From Gammaproteobacteria bacterium UBA7310 (lineage in GTDB: Bacteria; Pseudomonadota; Gammaproteobacteria; Pseudomonadales; Ketobacteraceae), in the NCBI GenBank assembly GCA_002471665.1, contig DKQK01000069.1, forward strand, positions 250,731 to 314,730: DNA of 64,000 bases. The letters are read 5' to 3'. Below are positions 15,924-23,420 of this stretch, piece by piece. Below the pieces are notes generated by a model. That model had not been told where the DNA came from. It did not search any database and was given only the letters and a program-made list of their open reading frames with translations. Position 1 is the first letter of the stretch. Each line of letters starts with the position of its first letter. Position numbers and translations under genes: made by a program.

Positions 15924-17531
15924 TCACATACGGAACACGCCAAAGCGCGTCTCTGGTATTGCTGCGTTCAACGTTGCGCTCAGGGAAAGCCCCAGCACAT
16001 CCCGGGTCTGGGCCGGATCAATCACACCATCATCCCACAACCGCGCACTGGCGTAGTAGGGATGGCCTTGCGCCTCGTAAGTATCGATAATGGGCTGCTT
16101 AAATGCTTTTTCGTCTTCCAACGGCCAATCCTCACCGGCGCGCGCAAAATTATCTTTCTTTATCTGCGCCAGCACCCCGGCGGCCTGCTCCCCTCCCATG
16201 ACCGAGATCCGTGCATTGGGCCACATGAACATTAATCTGGGATCGTAGGCCCGACCACACATACCGTAATTGCCAGCGCCAAAACTGCCGCCGGTGATGA
16301 CGGTCAGTTTCGGTACCTGGGCACAGGCTACCGCCGTCACCATTTTGGCTCCGTGCTTGGCGATGCCCTCCGACTCGTATTTACGCCCCACCATAAAGCC
16401 CGTGATATTTTGCAAGAACACCAAGGGAATCTTGCGCTGGGCACAGAGCTCAACAAAATGCGCGCCCTTCTGGGAAGACTCACTAAATAAAACGCCGTTA
16501 TTGGCAACGATACCCACCGGAATCCCCCAGATTCGCGCATAACCACATACCAGGGTGGTTCCATAAAGCGCTTTGAATTCATCGAATTCGGAGTCATCCA
16601 CGATTCTGGCAATGACTTCACGCACGTCATAGGGAGTTTTAAGATCAGGTGGAACCACACCGTAAATTGATTCCGGATCATAGCGGGGGGGCCGTGGCTC
16701 CACCACGTCCGTTTGTAGGATTTTTTTTCGGTTCAGACGGCTTACCGCAGAACGAGCCAGTTGCAGAGCGTGCTCATCATTCTCGGCAAAATGATCGGCC
16801 ACACCAGAGGTGCGGCAATGCACATCCGCTCCACCCAGATCCTCAGCGGTGACTTCCTCCCCGGTGGCGGCTTTCACCAGGGGTGGGCCGGCCAGAAAAA
16901 TAGTGCCCTGCTCCTTGACGATGATGCTCTCGTCGGCCATGGCCGGAATGTAGGCACCGCCTGCCGTACAGGAGCCCATCACGACCGCTATCTGCGGAAT
17001 TCCTTTGGCCGACATATTGGCCTGATTGAAAAAAATTCGGCCGAAGTGTTCACGATCCGGAAACACATCATCCTGGCGGGGTAAGTTGGCGCCGCCAGAG
17101 TCCACCAGATACACGCAGGGTAAATTGTTCTGCTCGGCAATGGTCTGTGCCCGCAAATGCTTTTTCACCGTAAGCGGATAATAGCTGCCGCCTTTAACGG
17201 TGGCATCATTGGCTACCACCATGCATTCCTGCCCGTGAATTCGCCCTATGCCGATAATCACTCCCGCTGCGGGTACGTTTTCACCATACACCTCATGGGC
17301 TGCCAGTTGCCCCAATTCCAGAAATGGAGAACCAGGATCCAGCAGTTGCCGCACCCTTTCCCTGGGCAGCAACTTGCCGCGGGAGAGGTGTTTTTCCTGC
17401 GCTTTTGCTCCACCGCCTTCACTGATGGTTTGCGTCAGATCCCGCAGCGCCTGCACCAGCTGGCTCATGCGCTCTTGATTGCCGGTATACTCCGGGGAAT
17501 GTGGATTGACTTTACTTTCCAGAATCGCCAT
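15924..17531 (-). CDS. liuB: methylcrotonyl-CoA carboxylase, carboxyltransferase beta subunit
   Basis: A 535-residue acyl-CoA carboxyltransferase. It has the N-terminal LSRGKLLPRERVRQLLDPGS segment typical of this class, ARINDATVKGGSYYPLTVKKHL-like CoA site elements (seen as DATVKGGSYYPLTVKKH), SGGANLPRQDDVFPDREHFG, MGSCTAGGAYIPAM, and in the second half NITGFMVGRKYESEGIAKHG, TGGSFGAGNYGMCGRAYDPR and MGGEQAAGVLA. These mark it as MCC beta rather than propionyl-CoA carboxylase beta. It pairs with LiuD. Start ATG is preceded by AAGGA. Confidence 0.95.
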   Translation of the reverse strand: MAILESKVNPHSPEYTGNQERMSQLVQALRDLTQTISEGGGAKAQEKHLSRGKLLPRERVRQLLDPGSPFLELGQLAAHEVYGENVPAAGVIIGIGRIHGQECMVVANDATVKGGSYYPLTVKKHLRAQTIAEQNNLPCVYLVDSGGANLPRQDDVFPDREHFGRIFFNQANMSAKGIPQIAVVMGSCTAGGAYIPAMADESIIVKEQGTIFLAGPPLVKAATGEEVTAEDLGGADVHCRTSGVADHFAENDEHALQLARSAVSRLNRKKILQTDVVEPRPPRYDPESIYGVVPPDLKTPYDVREVIARIVDDSEFDEFKALYGTTLVCGYARIWGIPVGIVANNGVLFSESSQKGAHFVELCAQRKIPLVFLQNITGFMVGRKYESEGIAKHGAKMVTAVACAQVPKLTVITGGSFGAGNYGMCGRAYDPRLMFMWPNARISVMGGEQAAGVLAQIKKDNFARAGEDWPLEDEKAFKQPIIDTYEAQGHPYYASARLWDDGVIDPAQTRDVLGLSLSATLNAAIPETRFGVFRM

Positions 17532-17556
17532 GGTTTATGTTTCCTTTTTTATAGGC

Positions 17557-18726
17557 CTATGCGGTTTCACTAAACAGCTCGCGGCCGATCAACATGCGAC
17601 GAATTTCAGATGTCCCGGCACCAATTTCATACAGCTTGGCATCCCGCAACAAACGCCCGGTGGGATACTCGTTGATGTAGCCGTTGCCCCCCAGTGTCTG
17701 GATCGCATCCAACGCACATTTGGTGGCGTTCTCTGCGGTATAAAGAATGACGGCAGCGGCATCTTTACGGGTCGTCTCACCACGATCACAGGCCTGGGCC
17801 ACCGCATAAAGGTAAGCGCGACTGGCATTGGTGATGGTGTACAGATCAGCGACTTTACCCTGCATCAATTGAAACTCGCCAATGGCCTTACCAAACTGCT
17901 TGCGCTCGTGGATATAGGGCACCACCACATCGAGACAGGCCAACATGATGCCGGTTGGCCCTCCGGACAACACAACCCGCTCATAATCCAGGCCGCTCAT
18001 CAGAACCTTTACGCCCTGGTTCAGTCCACCCAGTACGTTTTCCACAGGCACTTCGCAATCCTCGAACACCAGCTCGCAGGTATTGGAACCACGCATACCC
18101 AATTTATCGAGTTTCTGTGCCTGGCTGAAACCTTTGAATCCCCGTTCAACAATAAACGCAGTAATACCATGGGGGCCTTTATCCAGCTCCGTTTTGGCAT
18201 AAATTACATAGGTATGGGCGTCCGGGCCATTGGTGATCCACATCTTGTTGCCATTCAAAACATAGTGGTCGCCCCGCTTCTCGGCCCGCAGTTTCATGCT
18301 CACCACATCCGAGCCGGCATTGGGCTCACTCATTGCCAATGCACCGATTTGTTCACCACTCACCAGCTTGGGCAGGTACTTTGCCTTTTGCTGCTCGTTA
18401 CCGTTGCGATGGATCTGATTCACACACAGGTTGGAGTGAGCTCCGTAACTCAGCGCCACCGAGGCGGACGCCCGGCTGATCTCCTCCATGGCAATAACAT
18501 GCGCCAAATAGCCCATGTTGCTGCCTCCGTATTCCTCAGCCACCGTCATGCCGAGCACACCCAGATCACCAAACTTTTTCCACAGATCCATGGGGAACTC
18601 ATTGTTGGCATCCACCGCCGCTGCTCTGGGTGCAATTTCGGCCTGGGCGAACCGGTGCACCGTATCGCGCAATGCGTCCAGTGTTTCGCCAAAGCCAAAG
18701 TTCAAGGAGGGGTATAGCGTTGTCAT
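17557..18726 (-). CDS. liuA: isovaleryl-CoA dehydrogenase
   Basis: A 389-residue acyl-CoA dehydrogenase oxidising isovaleryl-CoA to 3-methylcrotonyl-CoA and passing electrons to ETF, which is encoded 11 kb away in the same window. Motifs are YGGSNMGYLAHVIAMEEISRAS, AMSEPNAGSDVVSMKL, GNKMWITNGPDAHTYVIYAKT and LDYERVVLSGGPTGIM, which contains the likely catalytic Glu and is characteristic of isovaleryl-CoA dehydrogenases. The FAD segment QTLGGNGYINEYPTGRLLRDAKLYEIGAGTSEI is present. The frame extends to 18768, but the ATG at 18726 has AGGA upstream and follows the liuR stop by four bases. Confidence 0.95.
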   Translation of the reverse strand: MTTLYPSLNFGFGETLDALRDTVHRFAQAEIAPRAAAVDANNEFPMDLWKKFGDLGVLGMTVAEEYGGSNMGYLAHVIAMEEISRASASVALSYGAHSNLCVNQIHRNGNEQQKAKYLPKLVSGEQIGALAMSEPNAGSDVVSMKLRAEKRGDHYVLNGNKMWITNGPDAHTYVIYAKTELDKGPHGITAFIVERGFKGFSQAQKLDKLGMRGSNTCELVFEDCEVPVENVLGGLNQGVKVLMSGLDYERVVLSGGPTGIMLACLDVVVPYIHERKQFGKAIGEFQLMQGKVADLYTITNASRAYLYAVAQACDRGETTRKDAAAVILYTAENATKCALDAIQTLGGNGYINEYPTGRLLRDAKLYEIGAGTSEIRRMLIGRELFSETA

Positions 18727-18730
18727 CGGA

Positions 18731-19165
18731 TTATTCCTTTCGTAGTGCGCAGCTTTCTTCGAGCGCAACCTGGCAGCGGTTGCGTGCTTCTTTTAACTCT
18801 ATTTTCATAACCTCAATATCATGCAGCTGCTGATCCAACAGGGCTTCTTTTTCATCAAGAATGCGCAAAAACTGCAGCAGTTGCTTTTCATTGCCGGAGT
18901 CCGGATCGTACATGTCAAACAGCACACGGCTTTCCGCCAGGGTGAAACCCAGGCGCTTGCCCCGCAGGATCAGTTTCAGCAAGGTACGATCCCGCGGACT
19001 GTAAATACGTTTTTGCCCTTCTCGCACGGGGGATAGCAGCCCCTGGTCCTCATAAAAGCGGATGGCACGGGTGGTGATATCAAATTCCCGTGACAGGTCG
19101 CTGATGCTGTAGGTATTCGGCCGCTTTGGCTTTTCCGGCTTGGCGTCGGTCGGATTACTCGTCAT
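18731..19165 (-). CDS. liuR: MerR-family regulator of the liu operon
   Basis: A 144-residue MerR-type activator/repressor. The N-terminal winged helix-turn-helix is YSISDLSREFDITTRAIRFYEDQGLLSP followed by KRIYSPRDRTLLKLILRGKRLGFTLAESR, then a long coiled-coil dimerisation helix (EKEALLDQQLHDIEVMKIELKEA). No metal-binding Cys pattern is visible, as expected for LiuR, which senses a pathway intermediate. It is the first gene of the operon, so it is autoregulated together with liuABCD. A palindrome fits its operator 40-70 bases upstream of its start. Confidence 0.93.
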   Translation of the reverse strand: MTSNPTDAKPEKPKRPNTYSISDLSREFDITTRAIRFYEDQGLLSPVREGQKRIYSPRDRTLLKLILRGKRLGFTLAESRVLFDMYDPDSGNEKQLLQFLRILDEKEALLDQQLHDIEVMKIELKEARNRCQVALEESCALRKE

Positions 19166-19206
19166 TGATCAATCATCATGTTCCGGGTTGGCAGTTATTG
19201 TTCACC

Positions 19207-19235
19207 ATGATAATTGACGTTTACGTAAAGGTAAA
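19207..19235 (-). promoter_or_regulatory. liu promoter with LiuR-type operator between -35 and -10
   Basis: On the minus strand TTTACC (19230-19235) is a plausible -35 and TATCAT (19207-19212) a plausible -10, 17 bases apart. The spacer and flanks hold a 22-bp near-perfect palindrome (19214-19235) centred on TTTACGTAAA, with one mismatched pair in each outer third. MerR regulators bind just such dyads between the promoter elements. The site and spacing are seen; LiuR binding is inferred. Confidence 0.75.
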
Positions 19236-19328
19236 CACAGAGTCAGCACCAAAGGTCAGGCCAACGAGCCAAACGGCGGTTTAGCTGGTACCATGATTTC
19301 CCTATTTTCCAATCAGTTAGAGGCTACT

Positions 19329-20168
19329 ATGACGCGCACTGTACTCATAACAGGGTGTTCAACCGGCATCGGTCGCCAGCTGGCGGAAGCCATGCATGAC
19401 AAGGGTTATCAGGTGATCGCCACCGCCCGTGACCAAACCAGGCTTACGCCACTGAACCAACGGGGCATCACCACCCTGTCGCTGGATGTCACCCGGGACG
19501 ACAGCATTCTGGCAGCCAGACAGGAAATCGAAAAACTGGGACTGCAGGTGGACATCCTGATCAACAATGCCGGTTATGGTGCCATGGGGCCGATCGTGGA
19601 AATGCCGGTCGCGGAGATGGAAAAGCAGTTTGCCACCAATGTCTATGGGCCGGTGAATATGGTCCGTGCCTTCACCCCCATGATGCGCCAACAGGCCGGT
19701 GGCATGATTGTCAATGTGGGCTCAGTCTCCGGCATATTGGTAACGCCGTTTTCAGGCGCGTACTGTGCCACCAAGGCGGCCCTGCACGCCCTGTCGGATG
19801 CCATGCGCATGGAGTTGGCACCGTTCAATATTGAAGTAATGACAGTAATGCCCGGGGCTATTGAATCTGAATTCGGCAATTCCGCAGAAGCCTCTTTGGC
19901 CAGGACGCTGCCCCCTGATTCCCTTTATCAATGGGCACGGGAAGGTATCCGCAAAAGAGCCCGCGCCTCTCAAGCCAACCCAACCCCCACCAAGGAATTT
20001 GTGGCAGCGTTGCTGAGCCGGATTGAAGCCAGACACCCAAAAGCCGAGGTCGCCATCGGCAACGGCAGCAGGACATTGCCACTCCTCGCCAGGGTGACAC
20101 CCACCCGCATTCGCGACTGGCTTTTGCAACGTTCATTTGGTCTGCACAACTACTCTCAGGGGAAATAG
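19329..20168 (+). CDS. short-chain dehydrogenase/reductase, possibly acyl/alkyl-DHAP reductase
   Basis: A 279-residue classical SDR. It has a TGxxxGIG nucleotide motif (TGCSTGIG, residues 8-15), NNAG (79-82) and the catalytic Ser132-Tyr145-Lys149 triad (SGAYCATKAALHALSDAMRMEL). The TARDQ after the second strand suggests NADP(H). The frame begins upstream at 19293, but the ATG at 19329 follows GAGG by seven bases and opens the Rossmann fold. Classical SDRs are too broad for a substrate call. However, the gene directly precedes an alkyl-DHAP-synthase-like gene, and the eukaryotic acyl/alkyl-DHAP reductases (AYR1, PexRAP) are SDRs of this type, so that role is a testable inference. Confidence 0.85.
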   Translation: MTRTVLITGCSTGIGRQLAEAMHDKGYQVIATARDQTRLTPLNQRGITTLSLDVTRDDSILAARQEIEKLGLQVDILINNAGYGAMGPIVEMPVAEMEKQFATNVYGPVNMVRAFTPMMRQQAGGMIVNVGSVSGILVTPFSGAYCATKAALHALSDAMRMELAPFNIEVMTVMPGAIESEFGNSAEASLARTLPPDSLYQWAREGIRKRARASQANPTPTKEFVAALLSRIEARHPKAEVAIGNGSRTLPLLARVTPTRIRDWLLQRSFGLHNYSQGK

Positions 20169-20187
20169 CGCAAAAGCTTTCCTATAC

Positions 20188-20218
20188 TTACGATCTCTAC
20201 GGGAATTAAGGATCGTAA
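20188..20218 (+). promoter_or_regulatory. inverted repeat abutting the start codon of the flavoprotein gene
   Basis: TTACGATC (20188-20195) and GATCGTAA (20211-20218) are perfect 8-bp inverted repeats with a 15-base loop, and the ATG follows immediately. The ribosome site AAGGA (20208-20212) lies at the loop/stem junction, so folding could limit translation. Alternatively it is a protein operator. Just upstream, TATACT (20183-20188) resembles a -10 but has no good -35. Confidence 0.4.
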
Positions 20219-21835
20219 ATGCGACGATGGAATGGCTGGGGAGATGAAGCCAATGATTTCCCCCTGAAGCCAGAAGCGCAGAAATTTCTGCTACAGCAAA
20301 TCGGGGCCGCTGCTGCGCTGGAGGATGCGGCCCTGGCCGACGTGATCAATAGGGTGCCGCCATCACGCCTGCCGGATCATCCATTGATAACCCGTGAAGC
20401 AGAGCCAAGAGTGCGCCACGCCCGCGGTCAAAGCCTGCCGGACTGGCTTGCCATGAGATCCGGACACATGGAGCCCTTCCCTGACGCCGTGGCCTTTCCG
20501 GAAAACAACGCTGAAGTGCAGGCTCTGCTGCAATTTGCCGCCACACATAATGCGGAACTGATTACCTATGGTGGCGGCTCCTCTGTGGTCGGGCACATTA
20601 ACCCTCGCCGCTCTGAACGGCCAACACTCACCGTCAGCATGGTGAACTTCAACCGACTCTTACACCTGGATAAAACCAGCAACCTGGCCACTTTCGGAGC
20701 CGGCGCCCCCGGCCCGCTGATTGAATCCCAATTGCAGGCGCAGGGTTTTACCCTGGGACACTTTCCCCAATCCTGGGAACTGTCGACACTGGGTGGCTGG
20801 GTCGCCAGTCGATCCAGCGGGCAGCAATCGTTGCGCTACGGCCGCATTGAACAGTTACTGGCCGGTGCCACCGTGGAAACCACCCGGGGAACACTGCACA
20901 TTCCCACCACACCGGCCTCCTCAGCCGGCACCGATTTGCGGGAAATCCTACTCGGCTCCGAAGGGCGCATGGGTATCATTACCGACGCCACGGTCAAGGT
21001 GAGCCCATTACCGGAAACAGAACGCTTTTACGGGGTATTTTTTCCGGATTGGGATACCGGCGTAACCGCCGTACGGGCACTGGCCCAGCAAAGGGTGCCG
21101 CTGTCCATGATGCGACTGAGCAACTGCGGTGAAACCAGGACGCAACTGAAGTTGGCGGGGCACCCAACCGCCGTGGCTGCCCTGGAACGCTATTTACGAA
21201 TACGGGGTGCAGGGCAGGATAAGTGCCTGTTCACTTTCGGCGTTACCGGCAACAAGGATTTCTGCCGGGCGACGCTCATTCAAACCAATCGCATCATAAA
21301 ACAGCATGACGGCATCAATACCGGCACCTTGCTCGGCAAAAAATGGCAAGAGAACCGCTTTCGCTCGCCTTATCTGCGCCATGGGCTTTGGAACTTGGGT
21401 TATGCCGTCGATACAGTGGAAACCGCCGTCGACTGGGCACGGGTGCCCGCCACCGTTGAAGCCATCGAAAACGCCATTCATCACACGCTGAAAATGGCCG
21501 GAGAAAAAATTCTTGTATTCACCCACCTCTCCCACGTCTACCAGCAGGGCTCCAGCATCTATACCACCTACGTTTTTCGTTGCGCCCGTAATTATCCAGA
21601 AACGCTTGATCGCTGGCGCCGCATGAAACAGGCCGCGAGCCAGGCCATCGTAAAAAATGGTGGCACCATCAGCCACCAACATGGCGTTGGAACAGATCAC
21701 CTACCCTATCTGAAAGCAGAAAAAGGCGAACTGGGGATGGCCACCATTGACGCTCTGTGCCGGCACTTTGATCCACAAGGCATCATGAATCCCGGTAAGC
21801 TCGTGCCTGAAGAGGACAAGCATGAATCCCATTGA
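20219..21835 (+). CDS. FAD-binding oxidase, alkyl-dihydroxyacetone-phosphate-synthase-like
   Basis: A 538-residue VAO-fold flavoprotein. An N-terminal MRRWNGWGDEANDFPL segment is followed by a PCMH-type FAD domain: PDAVAFPENNAEVQALLQFA, the pyrophosphate loop TYGGGSSVVGH (residues 116-126), then GHFPQSWELSTLGGWVASRSSGQQS, GSEGRMGIITDATVKV. The C-terminal domain carries ISHQHGVGTDHLPYL (His486-His488), matching the HHHGVG active-site region of alkylglycerone-phosphate synthases rather than the GEHGIG of lactate/glycolate oxidases. AGPS swaps the acyl chain of acyl-DHAP for a fatty alcohol to make the ether bond. Its stop overlaps the start of a GlpD-like gene by 14 bases. Exact substrate is inferred from motifs and neighbours. 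Confidence 0.85.
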   Translation: MRRWNGWGDEANDFPLKPEAQKFLLQQIGAAAALEDAALADVINRVPPSRLPDHPLITREAEPRVRHARGQSLPDWLAMRSGHMEPFPDAVAFPENNAEVQALLQFAATHNAELITYGGGSSVVGHINPRRSERPTLTVSMVNFNRLLHLDKTSNLATFGAGAPGPLIESQLQAQGFTLGHFPQSWELSTLGGWVASRSSGQQSLRYGRIEQLLAGATVETTRGTLHIPTTPASSAGTDLREILLGSEGRMGIITDATVKVSPLPETERFYGVFFPDWDTGVTAVRALAQQRVPLSMMRLSNCGETRTQLKLAGHPTAVAALERYLRIRGAGQDKCLFTFGVTGNKDFCRATLIQTNRIIKQHDGINTGTLLGKKWQENRFRSPYLRHGLWNLGYAVDTVETAVDWARVPATVEAIENAIHHTLKMAGEKILVFTHLSHVYQQGSSIYTTYVFRCARNYPETLDRWRRMKQAASQAIVKNGGTISHQHGVGTDHLPYLKAEKGELGMATIDALCRHFDPQGIMNPGKLVPEEDKHESH

Positions 21836-23420
21836 CCGCAATCAGGCCTGGCAACAAATCACCCACCACGACAGCCCCTGGGACCTGATCATTGTGGGGG
21901 GTGGCATCACTGGCGTGGGCGTTTTGCGAGAAGCCGCGCGGCTGGGTTTAAAGAGCTTACTGGTGGAACAAAAAGATTACGCCTGGGGCACGTCCAGCCG
22001 CTCTTCCAAAATGGTTCACGGCGGTTTGCGTTACATTGCCCAGGGTGACATCAAGCTGACCAAACATTCCGTGCAGGAACGGGAGCGGCTCATTGCAGAA
22101 GCCCCCGGCCTGGTGGAACGATTGGGTTACCTGTTTCCGATCCGTAAAGGTCAGATTCCGGGCAAATTGTTGTTCAATAGTTTGCTGAAAATCTACGACA
22201 AACTGGCCGGCGTCAAAACCCAGCAATTTTTTGGCGGCAAAAAGTTATTACAAAGGGTGCCGGGCCTGAACCCCGACAAACTCAAAGGCGCAAGCTATTA
22301 CACCGACGCCATTACCGATGATGCCAGACTGGTGCTGCGGGTATTGCATGAAGCGCTGCAGCCGGGCACCACCGCCCTCAACTACTGCCGGGCAGAGGCC
22401 CTGCTCTACAACGCCCACGGCCAAGTGAATGGTGTCAGGCTGCTGGATTGTGTTCACCGCCAACAGCAGGATGTGCGGGGGAAAGTGGTCATCAACGCAA
22501 CCGGAGCCTGGGTGGACAATCTGCGGGAAGTGGTCAGCCACGAACGCACCATTCGCCCATTGCGGGGCAGCCACATTATCATTCCTCACGAATTGGCGCC
22601 GGTGAACGATGCCCTCACTCTGTTTCATCCCCAGGATAAACGGGCGGTATTCATTTTCCCCTGGGAGAACGCAACGGTGGTGGGAACCACCGACCTGGAC
22701 CATGCGCTGGACCTGGATCTTGAACCCAGTATCACCAACCCTGAGATCGATTATTTGCTGAGCCTGGTGCAACAGCAATTTCCCCAGGCCAATATAACCC
22801 GGGACACCATCATCGCCACCTACGCCGGCGTGCGGCCGGTGATCAGCAAGGATCGCAGTAAAGCACCCTCTAAAGAAAAACGGGATCATCAGGTTTGGGT
22901 TGATAACGGGCTGGTCAGCGTCAGTGGCGGCAAGCTTACCACGTTCAGGCTCATTGCCCTTGACACCCTGGACACCGCGTTAGCGCTCATCAGCCCAACT
23001 GGCACCCCCCCACCGGCGGCCCCCAAGCGGAGCATCATCACTGGCGCCACCGTGAAACCGGAGCAACTGAATATTGATGACCCGGCGCTGGCGGCAAGAT
23101 TAATCGGCTGCTATGGGGACTCTGTGCTGGACATAATTCAGCAAAGCAAAACCGGTGAACTGTACTGTATCGAGCCCACCCGTTTCTGCCTGGCGGAGAT
23201 CCGTTGGTGCGCCAGACATGAAAGTGTGGTCAATCTTGACGATCTGCTGTTACGCCGTACTCGGCTCGGTCTGCTGCTGAAGAACGGAGGCTCTGAGCTG
23301 CTGCCGTTGTTGCAACCGATTTGCATGGAAGAACTCGGTTGGGACCACGCCACCTGGGTGGCCCAGCGGGAACGCTACATGACCCTCTGGCATCAACATT
23401 ATTACCTGCCGAGCGCCTGA
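21822..23420 (+). CDS. FAD-dependent glycerol-3-phosphate dehydrogenase-like protein
   Basis: A 532-residue GlpD/GlpA-type flavoenzyme that oxidises sn-glycerol-3-phosphate to dihydroxyacetone phosphate at the inner membrane. The N-terminal FAD motif is DLIIVGGGITGVGVLREAARLG. The family segments SSRSSKMVHGGLRYIAQGDIKLT, VINATGAWVDNL, PLRGSHIIIP, TVVGTTDLDH, YAGVRPVISKDRSKAPSKEKRDHQVWVDNGLVSVSGGKLTTFRLIA are all present (only short parts are decisive: VHGGLRY and SGGKLTTFR). The start lies within the preceding gene and the stop shares one base with the next ATG, so it is translationally locked into the operon. This implies a dedicated DHAP supply rather than general glycerol catabolism. Confidence 0.88.
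   Translation: MNPIDRNQAWQQITHHDSPWDLIIVGGGITGVGVLREAARLGLKSLLVEQKDYAWGTSSRSSKMVHGGLRYIAQGDIKLTKHSVQERERLIAEAPGLVERLGYLFPIRKGQIPGKLLFNSLLKIYDKLAGVKTQQFFGGKKLLQRVPGLNPDKLKGASYYTDAITDDARLVLRVLHEALQPGTTALNYCRAEALLYNAHGQVNGVRLLDCVHRQQQDVRGKVVINATGAWVDNLREVVSHERTIRPLRGSHIIIPHELAPVNDALTLFHPQDKRAVFIFPWENATVVGTTDLDHALDLDLEPSITNPEIDYLLSLVQQQFPQANITRDTIIATYAGVRPVISKDRSKAPSKEKRDHQVWVDNGLVSVSGGKLTTFRLIALDTLDTALALISPTGTPPPAAPKRSIITGATVKPEQLNIDDPALAARLIGCYGDSVLDIIQQSKTGELYCIEPTRFCLAEIRWCARHESVVNLDDLLLRRTRLGLLLKNGGSELLPLLQPICMEELGWDHATWVAQRERYMTLWHQHYYLPSA

Noticed and set aside
17479..18717. 412-residue plus-strand open frame antisense to liuA
   Set aside because: It is the mirror of a well-conserved acyl-CoA dehydrogenase coding frame, with no start signal or protein-family resemblance of its own.
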